Numbered from the stretch's first letter, positions 1 to 8,985 are shown. The stretch is DNA of 64,000 nucleotides from Adhaeribacter aquaticus DSM 16391 (GCF_000473365.1 NZ_KI421517.1:3056634-3120633), one strand, 5' to 3'. The notes: a model not told the origin generated them from the sequence alone. A program made the numbers and translations.

Positions 1-391
1 AAGCAGCCGCCGGAGCCAGAATATCCTTGGCCGGATGAGCTAAGAGATCTTGCGCTGGAAGTTCTACCATATAGTCGGGTCGCGACTCAGTGAGTAATGA
101 CAAAATGCCATTGTCGGCAGCCAGGAAGTAATGACCCTGAAATTTAATGGCATGAAACCGGCCTTCGCGGGTGCCTTGAGAGTCAACAGCTACTAGGTGT
201 ACGGTGCCTTCCGGAAAGTCTCGGAAAACGGATTGCAGGACGTGTACGCCGTGGACAATGTTAAAAGGCTCTATGGCGTGCGATATGTCTATAACCTGCA
301 CTTGCGGCGCGTTTTTCAATAGACTGGCTTTTACCGCGGCCACGTAATGGTCGGTGTATCCAAAGTCAGATAAAAACGTAATCAGTGGCAT
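1..391 (-). CDS. SAM hydrolase (DUF62 family), 5' part only
   Basis: The reading frame starts at the ATG complementary to 389-391 and runs off the left edge of the window, so only about 130 N-terminal residues are seen. They begin MPLITFLSDFGYTDHYVAAV and contain DSQGT and AADNGILS, the N-terminal pattern of the S-adenosylmethionine hydroxide adenosyltransferase / fluorinase-like family (PF01887). Family members split SAM with water into adenosine and methionine. The gene is divergent from phoH across a 98-bp AT-rich gap. Function is by family resemblance; the C-terminal domain is not visible. Confidence 0.85.
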   Translation of the reverse strand, partial: MPLITFLSDFGYTDHYVAAVKASLLKNAPQVQVIDISHAIEPFNIVHGVHVLQSVFRDFPEGTVHLVAVDSQGTREGRFHAIKFQGHYFLAADNGILSLLTESRPDYMVELPAQDLLAHPAKDILAPAAA

Positions 392-489
392 AAGATAGAA
401 TTTTATTAGCACGCTTTTTGTTAATTACAAAAATAGGAATATTTTTAAATAGAAATTAATATAGTTCACCATATATAGTAAATAAGCAT

Positions 490-1479
490 TTGGTAGAAAA
501 AGTTATAACCTTAGAAAACATCTCGCTAATAGATTTCCTAGGGGTTGAAAATCAGAATATAAAGCAACTGGCAGCTGCATTTCCAAGCAGCAAGATTACC
601 TCCAGGGGCAATGAAATAAAAATTCAGGGTAAAACGCCTGAAATCACCAAGATCAATGAGATCCTGACTTCGCTGATAGATCATTATCATAAGTTTGGTC
701 AGATAAACCAGAAAAGTGTGAATAAATATATAGCGCCGGATGGCGACGTGGATGAGGATGTAATTGCTACTTCGCCGGACGTATTGTTGTACGGCAGCAA
801 AGGCGGCCTTATAAAAGCTAAAACCGCTAACCAGCAGCGCCTGGTAGATGCGGTTGAAAAACACGATTTAGTATTTGCTTTAGGTCCGGCCGGTACTGGT
901 AAGACTTATATATCAGTAGCATTAGCCGTACGGGCACTAAAAAATAAGGAGGTTAAAAAAATTATTATTTCACGTCCGGTGGTGGAGGCAGGCGAAAGTC
1001 TTGGTTTCTTACCTGGCGACATGAAAGAAAAAGTTGATCCTTATCTGCGCCCGATATATGATGCGCTAGAAGACATGATTCCGGTTGAGAAGCTGAAATA
1101 TTACTATGAGAACAAAATAATCGAAATTGCGCCGCTGGCTTATATGCGGGGCCGTACTCTAAATAATGCATTTGTGTTATTAGATGAAGCCCAGAATACC
1201 ACCCCAATGCAGATTAAAATGTTTATGACCCGGATGGGGCCAAGCTCAAAAGTAATGATTAACGGCGACCGGTCTCAGATTGATTTACCTAGCAAAGTTA
1301 AATCTGGCTTAATAGAAGCAATCCAGGTGCTGAAAAACGTGCAAGGCATTGCCATGGTAGAAATGTCAGCCGAAGATGTTGTTCGTCACCGCTTGGTAAA
1401 ATCTATTATTGAGGCTTACAGCAAAGCTGATGAGCAATCCAAAGATAGAGCCGCCGACCGCAATCCTGTTCAAGGGTAG
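490..1479 (+). CDS. phoH: PhoH-like ATPase
   Basis: A 329-aa cytoplasmic P-loop ATPase of the PhoH family, often linked to RNA metabolism or ribosome maturation. The first 110 residues form an N-terminal KH-like region. Walker A is GPAGTGKT (132-139) and Walker B is LLDEAQN (about 233-239). The start is a TTG at 490: an in-frame stop lies two codons upstream and the next Met is deep in the domain, so no ATG start is possible. The length fits the family (about 320 aa). It is followed by a GNAT gene on the same strand after 123 bp. The exact role cannot be read from sequence. Confidence 0.92.
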   Translation: MVEKVITLENISLIDFLGVENQNIKQLAAAFPSSKITSRGNEIKIQGKTPEITKINEILTSLIDHYHKFGQINQKSVNKYIAPDGDVDEDVIATSPDVLLYGSKGGLIKAKTANQQRLVDAVEKHDLVFALGPAGTGKTYISVALAVRALKNKEVKKIIISRPVVEAGESLGFLPGDMKEKVDPYLRPIYDALEDMIPVEKLKYYYENKIIEIAPLAYMRGRTLNNAFVLLDEAQNTTPMQIKMFMTRMGPSSKVMINGDRSQIDLPSKVKSGLIEAIQVLKNVQGIAMVEMSAEDVVRHRLVKSIIEAYSKADEQSKDRAADRNPVQG

Positions 1480-1602
1480 TTTTAACTATTTATTGTAATC
1501 AGTAGTATTTTTGCGGCAGCTTTGCCGTATCCTAAAGAATCTTTTGGTTGTATAAACTGCAATCAAAAGATTTTTTTATTTTTAAAACCTTTAGTAGATT
1601 TC

Positions 1603-2031
1603 ATGATTACCATTACCAAAATTACGGATAAATCGGATTTGGAGGCCGCTTATGCTGTGCGGGAAAAAGTTTTTGTAGAAGAACAGCAAGTGCCCCGCGA
1701 AGAAGAGTACGATGAATTTGAGGAGATCGCCCAACATTATTTAGCCAGGTACAATACTATTCCTTGCGGAGCTGCCCGCTGGCGTAAAACAAATAAGGGC
1801 ATAAAACTGGAGCGTTTTGCTGTTTTGGCTGATTACCGTAATAAAGCAATAGGAAGTCGCATTCTGGAGCAAGTGCTGCAAGATGTAAAAGCAGCCTACC
1901 CCAATGAGGTGGTTTATTTGCATGCACAAGTGCCAGCCGTTCCTTTTTATGGACGTCAGGGTTTTGTGGCAGAAGGACCTATGTTTAGTGAGTGCGATAT
2001 TGATCATTATAAAATGATACTGCATGCTTAA
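1603..2031 (+). CDS. GNAT family N-acetyltransferase
   Basis: A 142-aa acetyl-CoA-dependent acetyltransferase. The start is placed at the ATG at 1603 (MITITKITDKSDL); the frame is open further upstream, but that part reads as low-complexity non-coding sequence. The core has the GNAT pattern: a strand with KLERFAVLADYRNKAIGSRIL, corresponding to motif A with its acetyl-CoA pyrophosphate loop, then LHAQVPAVPFYGRQGF near the C-terminus. The AVREKVFVEEQQVP segment resembles ElaA/YjcF-type members. The substrate is unknown. The stop codon overlaps the comEC start by 8 bp, so the two genes are probably co-translated. Confidence 0.85.
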   Translation: MITITKITDKSDLEAAYAVREKVFVEEQQVPREEEYDEFEEIAQHYLARYNTIPCGAARWRKTNKGIKLERFAVLADYRNKAIGSRILEQVLQDVKAAYPNEVVYLHAQVPAVPFYGRQGFVAEGPMFSECDIDHYKMILHA

Positions 2032-4141
2032 ATGGGCTCCATACCCATTTATCCGATATGCGTTTTTCTTAGGCGCAGGTATTTTAACTTACCTGTATGT
2101 TGGCCAAAAGCCGGAGTTTGTGCTGCCGCTTTTGGCCTTTTTTGTAGGAGCTTTTGTTTTATTATTGCTGCTCGCTCGCCAGTATAAATCCCAGGATTTA
2201 AATAATATAGCAGGCATTTTTGCGCTGTTAGCTTTATTCGCAACCGGATTTCTACTAACTCATTACCGCACGGCTAAAACAAATCCTCATAATCTACTTC
2301 ATCTAAAAGCACCGGTAACTCATTATGTTGGGGTACTAGATGATTACCTGGTTCAAAAGCCAAAAAGTATTAATTCCACCCTGCGAATTTTAAAGGTAAA
2401 AACCGGTAATTCCTGGCAAGCTGCTTCAGGCAACATAAAAGTTAACTTTAAAAAGAGTAAGTCTGCCACCGCTTTAAGATATAGTGATGTTTTGCTAGTG
2501 CAAGGAGTACCTGATCTGGTGAAGCCGCCTGCTAATCCGGCGCAATTTAATTACCAAAAGTATTTGGCAACCCAACAAATTTATCATCAGCAATACCTTA
2601 ATCCAGAACAATACGCCATAATTGATCAGGTTCGTAGTAATACTTTTATCGCAGCTAGCCTAAAAATCAGAAATTACCTGGATGAGCAATTGCACCAAAA
2701 TATCAAGTCCCAAAGAGAATATGCCATTGCTGCTGCCCTGGTGCTGGGTATAAGAGATTATTTACCCGATGATATCAAAACAACTTATGCCAGTACCGGA
2801 ACCATGCACGTTTTGGCCGTATCGGGATTGCATGTGGCCTCCTTGTTTTATATCCTTAATTTATTAATTGGTTCTTGGAGTCAGCGGAGAGGTTATAAGT
2901 GGTTAGGTTTTATTATATTATTTAGTTTTATCTGGGTATATGCGTTTATTACTGCTTTATCGGCTTCGGTCCTCAGGGCAGTGATTATGTTTAGTTTTAT
3001 TTTAGTAGGCAATACTTTCAGGAGGCAAACCAATATTTACAATACTTTATCCGTTGCGGGCTTTTTGTTGCTGCTCTACAACCCATACTATTTGTTGCAG
3101 GTAGGCTTTCAGTTGTCATTTTTGGCTGTATTTGGCATTGTTTATTTAGAACCTAAAATTTCTTCCTGGCTGGAACCTGATAATTGGTTGCTGAATAAAA
3201 TCTGGAAACTGATCAGTACCTCCCTGGCGGCGCAAATAGCGGTGCTACCCTTAAGCTTGTTTTACTTTCACCAATTTCCGGTTTATTTTTTGATTGCTAA
3301 TATAATGATCGTACCGCTGGCAAATGTGGGCTTGCTGCTTGGCTTTGGTGTGCTGGGTTTTTGTTGGCTGCCCTGGGTTTCTCAGAGCCTTGGCTATTTG
3401 TTAGAAAACCTCCTGAGCCTGATGAGCTTGCTGGGTAATTGGTTGTTAAATTGGCCATTGGCGGTGATTAGCGGGGTAGATATTTCGCCTGCGCAAGCCT
3501 GGTTGCTGTATGGGTTGTTGTTGCTGCTTCTGCTGTTCCTGGCAAGTAAACGGCTGTTTTATTTTGCCCTGTTTACCTTTATTCTGGTGGTGTTTTCCGG
3601 AATACAACTTGCCGAGGCAAATGAACAGCGTAAAAATCAACTTCTTGTCATTTACCAGATACCTAAAGCCACTGCCATAAGTGTTATAAGTGGCAGCCAG
3701 GCTATTTTATTAGCCGATAGTGCTTTCTATAGTAAATCAAATAACTTCATTTATAATGTTCAGACGCATTGGTGGAAACTTAACGTTAAGGAGTCTTTTG
3801 CGGATACTTTAACTCAAGGGCAGCGGTTATTTAAAGGTAATCCCGCTGTTTCTGTTTCGGCTAGTAGTTTGCTCTTAAAATGGCACCAGCACAAAATTAT
3901 GCTTTGCCGGAAGCGAGTAGAAGAAACTGTATTAAACCAAAGTAAGCCCGATTACTTAATTTTATCTCAGAATGCCTATGTGCCAGCAAACGCATTTGCA
4001 GTTTTACAAAATAGTCAGGTAATTCTGGATGGTTCTAATAACAACTGGTATAACCAAAAAATGAAAGAGCGTTTCATGCACGCTCATATTGCTGTATATG
4101 ATATCAAAGAAGAAGGCGCATTTATTTTGCGAAAGGAATAA
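2024..4141 (+). CDS. comEC: ComEC/Rec2-family DNA uptake channel
   Basis: A 705-aa polytopic inner-membrane protein of the ComEC/Rec2 family, which carries single-stranded DNA across the inner membrane in natural transformation. Three hydrophobic segments fill residues 1-85. A soluble OB-like domain (about 95-210) follows, then the competence domain with the hallmark HVLAVSGLHV (about 261-270) and at least eight further membrane helices to about residue 530. The last 170 residues are soluble but lack the HxHxDH metal site of the metallo-beta-lactamase domain found in longer ComEC proteins. Short forms are common in Bacteroidota. It overlaps the upstream acetyltransferase gene by 8 bp. Confidence 0.9.
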   Translation: MLKWAPYPFIRYAFFLGAGILTYLYVGQKPEFVLPLLAFFVGAFVLLLLLARQYKSQDLNNIAGIFALLALFATGFLLTHYRTAKTNPHNLLHLKAPVTHYVGVLDDYLVQKPKSINSTLRILKVKTGNSWQAASGNIKVNFKKSKSATALRYSDVLLVQGVPDLVKPPANPAQFNYQKYLATQQIYHQQYLNPEQYAIIDQVRSNTFIAASLKIRNYLDEQLHQNIKSQREYAIAAALVLGIRDYLPDDIKTTYASTGTMHVLAVSGLHVASLFYILNLLIGSWSQRRGYKWLGFIILFSFIWVYAFITALSASVLRAVIMFSFILVGNTFRRQTNIYNTLSVAGFLLLLYNPYYLLQVGFQLSFLAVFGIVYLEPKISSWLEPDNWLLNKIWKLISTSLAAQIAVLPLSLFYFHQFPVYFLIANIMIVPLANVGLLLGFGVLGFCWLPWVSQSLGYLLENLLSLMSLLGNWLLNWPLAVISGVDISPAQAWLLYGLLLLLLLFLASKRLFYFALFTFILVVFSGIQLAEANEQRKNQLLVIYQIPKATAISVISGSQAILLADSAFYSKSNNFIYNVQTHWWKLNVKESFADTLTQGQRLFKGNPAVSVSASSLLLKWHQHKIMLCRKRVEETVLNQSKPDYLILSQNAYVPANAFAVLQNSQVILDGSNNNWYNQKMKERFMHAHIAVYDIKEEGAFILRKE

Positions 4142-4371
4142 GAGTAGCAGATTTTTGTGGTTGATCTAACCACAAAATAAGCTTTTATCGCTTTATTCAA
4201 AAACTAAATATGTTTCGTAGAATAAAAGCCTTTATCTCATGCTTTAGATAAGAAAATAAATTTAAAGTAAATATTAATAAAGGTGGTTAATAAGGAAGGA
4301 AAGATTACTGAATACTTCCGGGCTATTTATTAAATTTTAAAACATCTGAAACACTTAATAGTTTTACGGAT

Positions 4372-4839
4372 ATGCTAACCAATATCGGAATTGTTCTGCT
4401 TACTTTTGTACTGATGGAAGGGGTGGCTTGGTTTACGCATAAATACGTGTTGCACGGCTTTCTTTGGTTTTTGCATCGATCGCACCACGTTAAACATGAC
4501 CATGCCTTTGAGCGCAACGATTTGTTTTTTACTTTTTATGGTACCTTAGCCACCTTGTTTTTTATTTACGGAAGCGAAAACATGGATTATCGTTTCTGGA
4601 TAGCAACTGGCATTACCCTTTATGGCTTTACTTATTTTTTAGTGCACGATGTTTTTATTCACCGGCGGATAAAAATTTTCAATAAGACTTCTAATAATTA
4701 TTTAAAGGCTCTGGACATGGCGCATAAAGTGCACCACAAAACCTCTGTGCGGGACGGATCAGAGTCATTTGGTATGTTATGGGTACCGGTAAAATATTTT
4801 AGACTGGCTGGTCGTAAAAAATCGGTTCGAAATACATAA
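4372..4839 (+). CDS. crtZ: Beta-carotene hydroxylase
   Basis: A 155-aa non-heme di-iron membrane hydroxylase that adds 3-hydroxyl groups to the beta-ionone rings of beta-carotene or canthaxanthin. All four histidine boxes of the CrtZ / fatty-acid hydroxylase superfamily are present: H23xxxxH28, H35xxH38H39, H90xxxxH95 and H116xxH119H120. Hydrophobic helices occupy about residues 1-22, 52-66 and 73-92. It opens the carotenoid island and lies 5 bp before the B12-binding regulator gene, so the two are probably co-transcribed. The 230-bp upstream gap shows no promoter matching the TAnnTTTG consensus that I could find. Confidence 0.93.
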   Translation: MLTNIGIVLLTFVLMEGVAWFTHKYVLHGFLWFLHRSHHVKHDHAFERNDLFFTFYGTLATLFFIYGSENMDYRFWIATGITLYGFTYFLVHDVFIHRRIKIFNKTSNNYLKALDMAHKVHHKTSVRDGSESFGMLWVPVKYFRLAGRKKSVRNT

Positions 4840-4844
4840 ATAAC

Positions 4845-5732
4845 GTGGCAGAATATTCTATAAAAGAGTTGGAGCAATTATCAGGCATAAAGGCCCATAC
4901 CATTCGGATATGGGAGCAACGCTATGGAATATTAAACCCAAAACGTACCAACACTAATATTCGCTATTACGACGATGCCGATTTAAAAAATATTCTGAAT
5001 ATATCACTGCTAAATGGGCAAGGCTATAAAATATCACGCCTGGCACAAATGTCGGATAAGCAAGTAGCCGAAGAAGTAATGTTGCTTACCTCCAAAACAG
5101 CTCCTTCCTCGCAACAGTTAAATGCCTTACTGGTCTCCATGATTGAAATGGATGAGGAGAAATTTGATCGGGTTTTGACTACAGCCATTGTGCAACGTGG
5201 GGTAGAAAAAACTATGTTGGATATAGTTTTGCCACTTCTGAGGAAAACCGGTATCCTGTGGCAAACAGGTAATATTACGCCAGCTCAGGAGCATTTTATT
5301 AGTAATATTATCCGTCAAAAATTATTTGTAGCCATAGATGGACAAATTCCGGTTAATAAAGGTGGGACTTTGCGGTTTTTGTTATACCTGCCCGAAGGTG
5401 AATTACATGAAATTGGGTTATTGTTTTGTAATTTTATTTTGCGCAACCGTGGTTACCATGTTATGTACCTGGGGCAAAATCTTCCATTTGTAGATCTGAC
5501 TTCTGCCGTCCAAACTTACCAGCCTCATTTTATCTGTACGGCCTTTACCATAATGGCTGGCCAGGAAACTATGCAGGATTATATTAACCGGCTATCTCAG
5601 TTGGCTCAGAATATAATTGTTTATATTGGTGGGGGCCATTTGCAAACTTCTCCTATTGTATTCCCCCAAAATATAGTTCCTATTTCCACACTTCACCAGT
5701 TTGTAGAGCAGGTAGCCAGCATTGAGCGGTAA
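4845..5732 (+). CDS. CarH/LitR-type MerR regulator with B12-binding domain
   Basis: A 295-aa predicted light-sensing transcription factor. The N-terminal MerR winged helix (residues 3-70) has the canonical HTIRIWEQRYGI. A helical-bundle cap follows (about 85-165) with W139-x9-E149-H150, the motif that shields the upper face of adenosylcobalamin in CarH. The Rossmann B12 domain (about 175-295) carries E186-x-H188-x-x-G191, with H188 the expected lower cobalt ligand, and IGGGH at 261-265. At the position after the Trp, where Thermus CarH has the His that ligates cobalt after illumination, this protein has Gln140. The start is GTG at 4845; no in-frame ATG fits. Its place between crtZ and an ECF sigma gene points to light control of carotenoid genes. 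Cofactor and light response are inferred. Confidence 0.88.
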   Translation: MAEYSIKELEQLSGIKAHTIRIWEQRYGILNPKRTNTNIRYYDDADLKNILNISLLNGQGYKISRLAQMSDKQVAEEVMLLTSKTAPSSQQLNALLVSMIEMDEEKFDRVLTTAIVQRGVEKTMLDIVLPLLRKTGILWQTGNITPAQEHFISNIIRQKLFVAIDGQIPVNKGGTLRFLLYLPEGELHEIGLLFCNFILRNRGYHVMYLGQNLPFVDLTSAVQTYQPHFICTAFTIMAGQETMQDYINRLSQLAQNIIVYIGGGHLQTSPIVFPQNIVPISTLHQFVEQVASIER

Positions 5733-5856
5733 TTCTGCCTGCTATAAAAATCTTTCCAAAGCTTAAACAAAAAAAAGTAAAATCTGGAAATCCAGCAGGA
5801 TTGTCTGTGCCGTAGGTCTGCTTATTACCTTAAACATTGTTTGATAACATATTTTT

Positions 5857-5952
5857 TTGTTTAATAATTTAGTATAAACATTAAACAAGATTAAATCCTT
5901 TTGGTATATTTGCCGTAAGGTTGTTTAAGTAAGGCAAATCACATATTAAACA
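5857..5952 (+). promoter_or_regulatory. Promoter region of the ECF sigma gene with TTAAACAA boxes
   Basis: TATATTTG at 5905-5912 matches the Bacteroidota -7 element TAnnTTTG and lies 43 bp before the sigma gene. There is no TTG at the matching -33 position; ATTAAACAA (5880-5888) sits there instead. That box is an exact inverted repeat of TTGTTTAAT at 5857-5865. Further copies are TTGTTTAA (5931-5938) and ATTAAACA (5945-5952). A weak -33 replaced by repeated boxes suggests a regulated promoter. The adjacent B12-type regulator is the obvious candidate binder, which is inference. Confidence 0.5.
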
Positions 5953-5954
5953 CT

Positions 5955-6470
5955 ATGACTGCTCTAGAATTTACAAACCAGGTCCAGAAGCTTTCTTTTT
6001 CTTTAAAACCAATTGCCATGCATCTTACCCGAGATTTAGATGATGCGAAGGATTTGGTACAGGAAACATTATTAAAAGCCTTGTCTAATAAAGATAAATT
6101 TAAAGCTGGTACCAACCTGAAGGCCTGGCTTTATACTATTATGCGTAATTCTTTTATTAACAATTATAATAAAGTTACGAAACGGAGCAGTAACCTGGAT
6201 AGTGATGATTATTTTTTATATATTAATGATGATCAAAGCTTTATTGCGCATAACGGGGCAGTTAGCAACTTTGTGTTGAATGACATTAATCATGCTATTG
6301 CCTATTTGCACGAAGATTTCCGGGAGCCTTTTATGATGTATTTTACCGGATATAAGTATCTGGAAATAGCAGATAAGCTTCAGATTCCAATTGGAACGGT
6401 AAAAAACCGGATTCACATTGCGCGTAAAGAGCTAAAGCAGTTATTGCATGTTTATAATCCGGTTGCTTAA
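5955..6470 (+). CDS. ECF-type RNA polymerase sigma factor
   Basis: A 171-aa extracytoplasmic-function sigma factor. Region 2 spans about residues 8-75 with LTRDLDDAKDLVQETLLKAL (2.1-2.2) and FKAGTNLKAWLYTIMRNSFI (2.3-2.4). Region 4 spans about 105-165 with the helix-turn-helix YLEIADKLQIPIGTVKNRIH. There is no C-terminal extension and no adjacent anti-sigma gene. It lies between the CarH-like gene and crtI, which is reminiscent of the LitR-LitS pair that drives light-induced carotenoid synthesis in Streptomyces. Control of the crt genes is therefore a reasonable inference but is not shown by sequence. Confidence 0.93.
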   Translation: MTALEFTNQVQKLSFSLKPIAMHLTRDLDDAKDLVQETLLKALSNKDKFKAGTNLKAWLYTIMRNSFINNYNKVTKRSSNLDSDDYFLYINDDQSFIAHNGAVSNFVLNDINHAIAYLHEDFREPFMMYFTGYKYLEIADKLQIPIGTVKNRIHIARKELKQLLHVYNPVA

Positions 6471-6546
6471 CATTAAACAAAATTCTATTTTAAAGCCTTC
6501 ACTAAAAGCATAGCCTTTTTTAAATATTTATCGTATTAACCCTTGC

Positions 6547-8022
6547 ATGAGCATAACAAAAAAAGTTGTTGTAATTGGTGCCGGATTTGCCGGAATGGCG
6601 GCGGCTACCAGTTTGGCCAGGCAAGGTTATACCGTAAAAGTATTAGAAAAGCATGATCGTCCTGGCGGCCGGGCCCGTTCCTTTTCAACACAAGGCTTTA
6701 CTTTTGATATGGGGCCCAGTTGGTATTGGATGCCCGACGTTTTTGAGAAGTATTTTCAGAAGTTTGGCAAAAGTACTGCAGATTATTACCAGCTCCTGCG
6801 CCTGGACCCGTCTTATACCATTGTGTTTGGCCAAAATGATTTTATGCCAATACCGGCCAAATTACCGGAATTGCATAGTCTTTTTGAAAGCCTTGAGCCA
6901 GGCAGCAGTAAAAAGCTTACTGAATTTCTGGAACAGGCAGCATACAAATATGAGGTAGGCATAAACCAGCTGGTATATAAACCTGGCCGTTCCTTATTTG
7001 AATTTCTGGATTTAAAGCTGCTGTTAGACGTTTTCCGGATGGATGTTTTCCAAAGCATGCATCAGCACGTTCGTAAGTTTTTCCGGAACGAAAAGATTAT
7101 AAAACTGATGGAGTTTCCGATTTTGTTTTTGGGAGCTCTGCCTCAAAATACCCCGGCCCTGTATAGCCTGATGAACTATGCCGATATAGCCTTAGGAACC
7201 TGGTATCCGAAAGGTGGGATGTATAAAATTGTGGAGGCCATGGTTAAATTGGCAGAATCGGAAGGAGTTGAGTTTTTATACAACCAGGAAGTAACCTGGC
7301 TCGAAACAGAGAAAGCCGTTATTAAACGGGTGCATACTTCGCAGGATATTTTTGAAGCGGATGTAGTGGTAGCCGGAGCAGATTACCACCACGTAGAGAA
7401 AAATTTGTTGCCACCTGGCTTGCAAACTTACTCGGATAGTTATTGGGCAAAGCGGGAAATGGCGCCTTCTTCACTTATATTTTATTTAGGGATAAATAAG
7501 AAACTGGACAAGCTGCAGCACCATAATCTATTTTTTGATGAAGATTTTGAGCCGCACGCAAAGGAAATTTATCAAACGCCAAAATGGCCGACAAAACCTT
7601 TATTTTATGTGTCGGCCCCGTCTAAAACAGATCCGGAGGTAGCACCGGCTAATTGTGAAAATTTGTTTATTCTTATACCGGTTGCTCCAGATTTACAGGA
7701 TACCGAGGCAACCAGAGAAAAATATTATGACATGGTGATGCAACGGCTCGAACAATTAACGCAGCAAAATATTCGGGAGCACGTAATATTCAAAAGAAGC
7801 TATGCGCATCAAGATTTTATAAAGGATTATCATGCTTTTAAAGGAAATGCTTATGGGTTAGCTAATACGCTTATGCAAACAGCTATCTTAAAACCTAGTC
7901 TTAAAAGTAAGAAAGTTAAAAACCTTTTTTATACCGGGCAGCTTACGGTACCTGGGCCTGGTGTGCCTCCATCGCTAATTTCCGGCCAAGTGGTGGCTCA
8001 GGAGGTTTGTAAAGAATTTTAA
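6547..8022 (+). CDS. crtI: Phytoene desaturase
   Basis: A 491-aa FAD-dependent CrtI-type desaturase converting phytoene stepwise to lycopene. The N-terminal dinucleotide-binding fold VVVIGAGFAGMAAATSLA (about 7-24) is followed by the RPGGRA motif (about 38-43) and FDMGPSWYWMP. The C-terminal CrtI signature FYTGQLTVPGPGVPPSLISG lies at about 463-482. Length matches the family (about 490 aa). It begins 76 bp after the sigma gene, and crtB follows after 124 bp. The protein probably associates with the inner membrane. Confidence 0.96.
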   Translation: MSITKKVVVIGAGFAGMAAATSLARQGYTVKVLEKHDRPGGRARSFSTQGFTFDMGPSWYWMPDVFEKYFQKFGKSTADYYQLLRLDPSYTIVFGQNDFMPIPAKLPELHSLFESLEPGSSKKLTEFLEQAAYKYEVGINQLVYKPGRSLFEFLDLKLLLDVFRMDVFQSMHQHVRKFFRNEKIIKLMEFPILFLGALPQNTPALYSLMNYADIALGTWYPKGGMYKIVEAMVKLAESEGVEFLYNQEVTWLETEKAVIKRVHTSQDIFEADVVVAGADYHHVEKNLLPPGLQTYSDSYWAKREMAPSSLIFYLGINKKLDKLQHHNLFFDEDFEPHAKEIYQTPKWPTKPLFYVSAPSKTDPEVAPANCENLFILIPVAPDLQDTEATREKYYDMVMQRLEQLTQQNIREHVIFKRSYAHQDFIKDYHAFKGNAYGLANTLMQTAILKPSLKSKKVKNLFYTGQLTVPGPGVPPSLISGQVVAQEVCKEF

Positions 8023-8146
8023 TAGGGGTACTTGGGTATACCATGATAATAGTGCTTGGATGGTTTACTAAAATTTTCTGAAAAGCACGCTGGCGAAAGA
8101 AGGGGAGAAGTAATTTCTGATTTACAATATTAAATAGTATGGTTCT

Positions 8147-8983
8147 ATGATGGAATTATTTAACCTGACTAGCTATAAGTGCAGTAAATTAATTACGCAT
8201 CAGTATAGTACCTCTTTTACGCTGGGTATAAAAACCCTGGATAAAAAGTTTCATTTTCCTATTTATGCCATTTATGGTTTTGTGCGCTTTGCCGACGAAA
8301 TTGTAGATACCTTTCATGATTATGACAAGGAGGAACTATTTCAGGATTTTAAAAAGTGTACCTACGAAGCCATCAATAAAAAGATTAGTTTAAACCCGGT
8401 ATTACATTCTTTTCAGCAGGTAGTACACCAATACGACATTTCCGGAGAATACATAGAAGCTTTTTTGGCGAGCATGGAGATGGATCTTTATGGGCAACGC
8501 TACAATAAAGATTTGTACGATCAATATATTTATGGTTCGGCAGAGGTAGTTGGGTTAATGTGTCTGCAGGTATTTTGCGAAGGCGATTTAGAATTGTTTC
8601 ATCAGCTAAAAGAACCAGCCAGAAGTTTAGGGGCGGCCTTTCAGAAAGTAAATTTCCTGCGCGATATGCAGAGCGATTACCAGGAGCGCGGAAGGGTTTA
8701 TTTTCCGAAAGTAGATTTCCGAACCTTTGATAATGATTGCAAAGCAGCTATTGAGCAAGATATTTTAAAGGATTTTAATGCTGCCTATGCAGGAATATTG
8801 CAATTGCCTAAATCAGCTAAAATGGGGGTTTACCTGGCCTATATTTACTATTTAAAACTTTTTAAAAAAATTCAGGGGCTTCCGGCAGCACGAATCTTAA
8901 CAGAACGCGTAAGAGTACCTAATAATACCAAGTTAGCCTTGCTGGTTGGGTCTTACTTTCGTTACAGGTTAAATACAATTTAA
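8147..8983 (+). CDS. crtB: Phytoene synthase
   Basis: A 278-aa trans-isoprenyl diphosphate synthase (head-to-head) that condenses two geranylgeranyl diphosphates into phytoene. Both Asp-rich Mg-binding motifs are visible: D50EIVD54 in the RFADEIVDTF context, and NFLRDMQSDYQERGRVYFP starting near residue 169. Length is normal for the squalene/phytoene synthase family. A second Met at 8150 is an equally possible start. The next gene starts only 2 bp after the stop, with a GTG, so the two are very likely co-translated. Confidence 0.95.
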   Translation: MMELFNLTSYKCSKLITHQYSTSFTLGIKTLDKKFHFPIYAIYGFVRFADEIVDTFHDYDKEELFQDFKKCTYEAINKKISLNPVLHSFQQVVHQYDISGEYIEAFLASMEMDLYGQRYNKDLYDQYIYGSAEVVGLMCLQVFCEGDLELFHQLKEPARSLGAAFQKVNFLRDMQSDYQERGRVYFPKVDFRTFDNDCKAAIEQDILKDFNAAYAGILQLPKSAKMGVYLAYIYYLKLFKKIQGLPAARILTERVRVPNNTKLALLVGSYFRYRLNTI

Positions 8984-8985
8984 AC

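Noticed and set aside
538-864. Minus-strand open frame of 108 codons inside phoH
   Set aside because: It lies fully antisense to a well-conserved ATPase gene and its translation shows no family motif; it is a shadow frame.
2024-4141. Possible metallo-beta-lactamase domain at the ComEC C-terminus
   Set aside because: The HxHxDH metal site is absent; the tail is soluble but not a recognisable nuclease domain.
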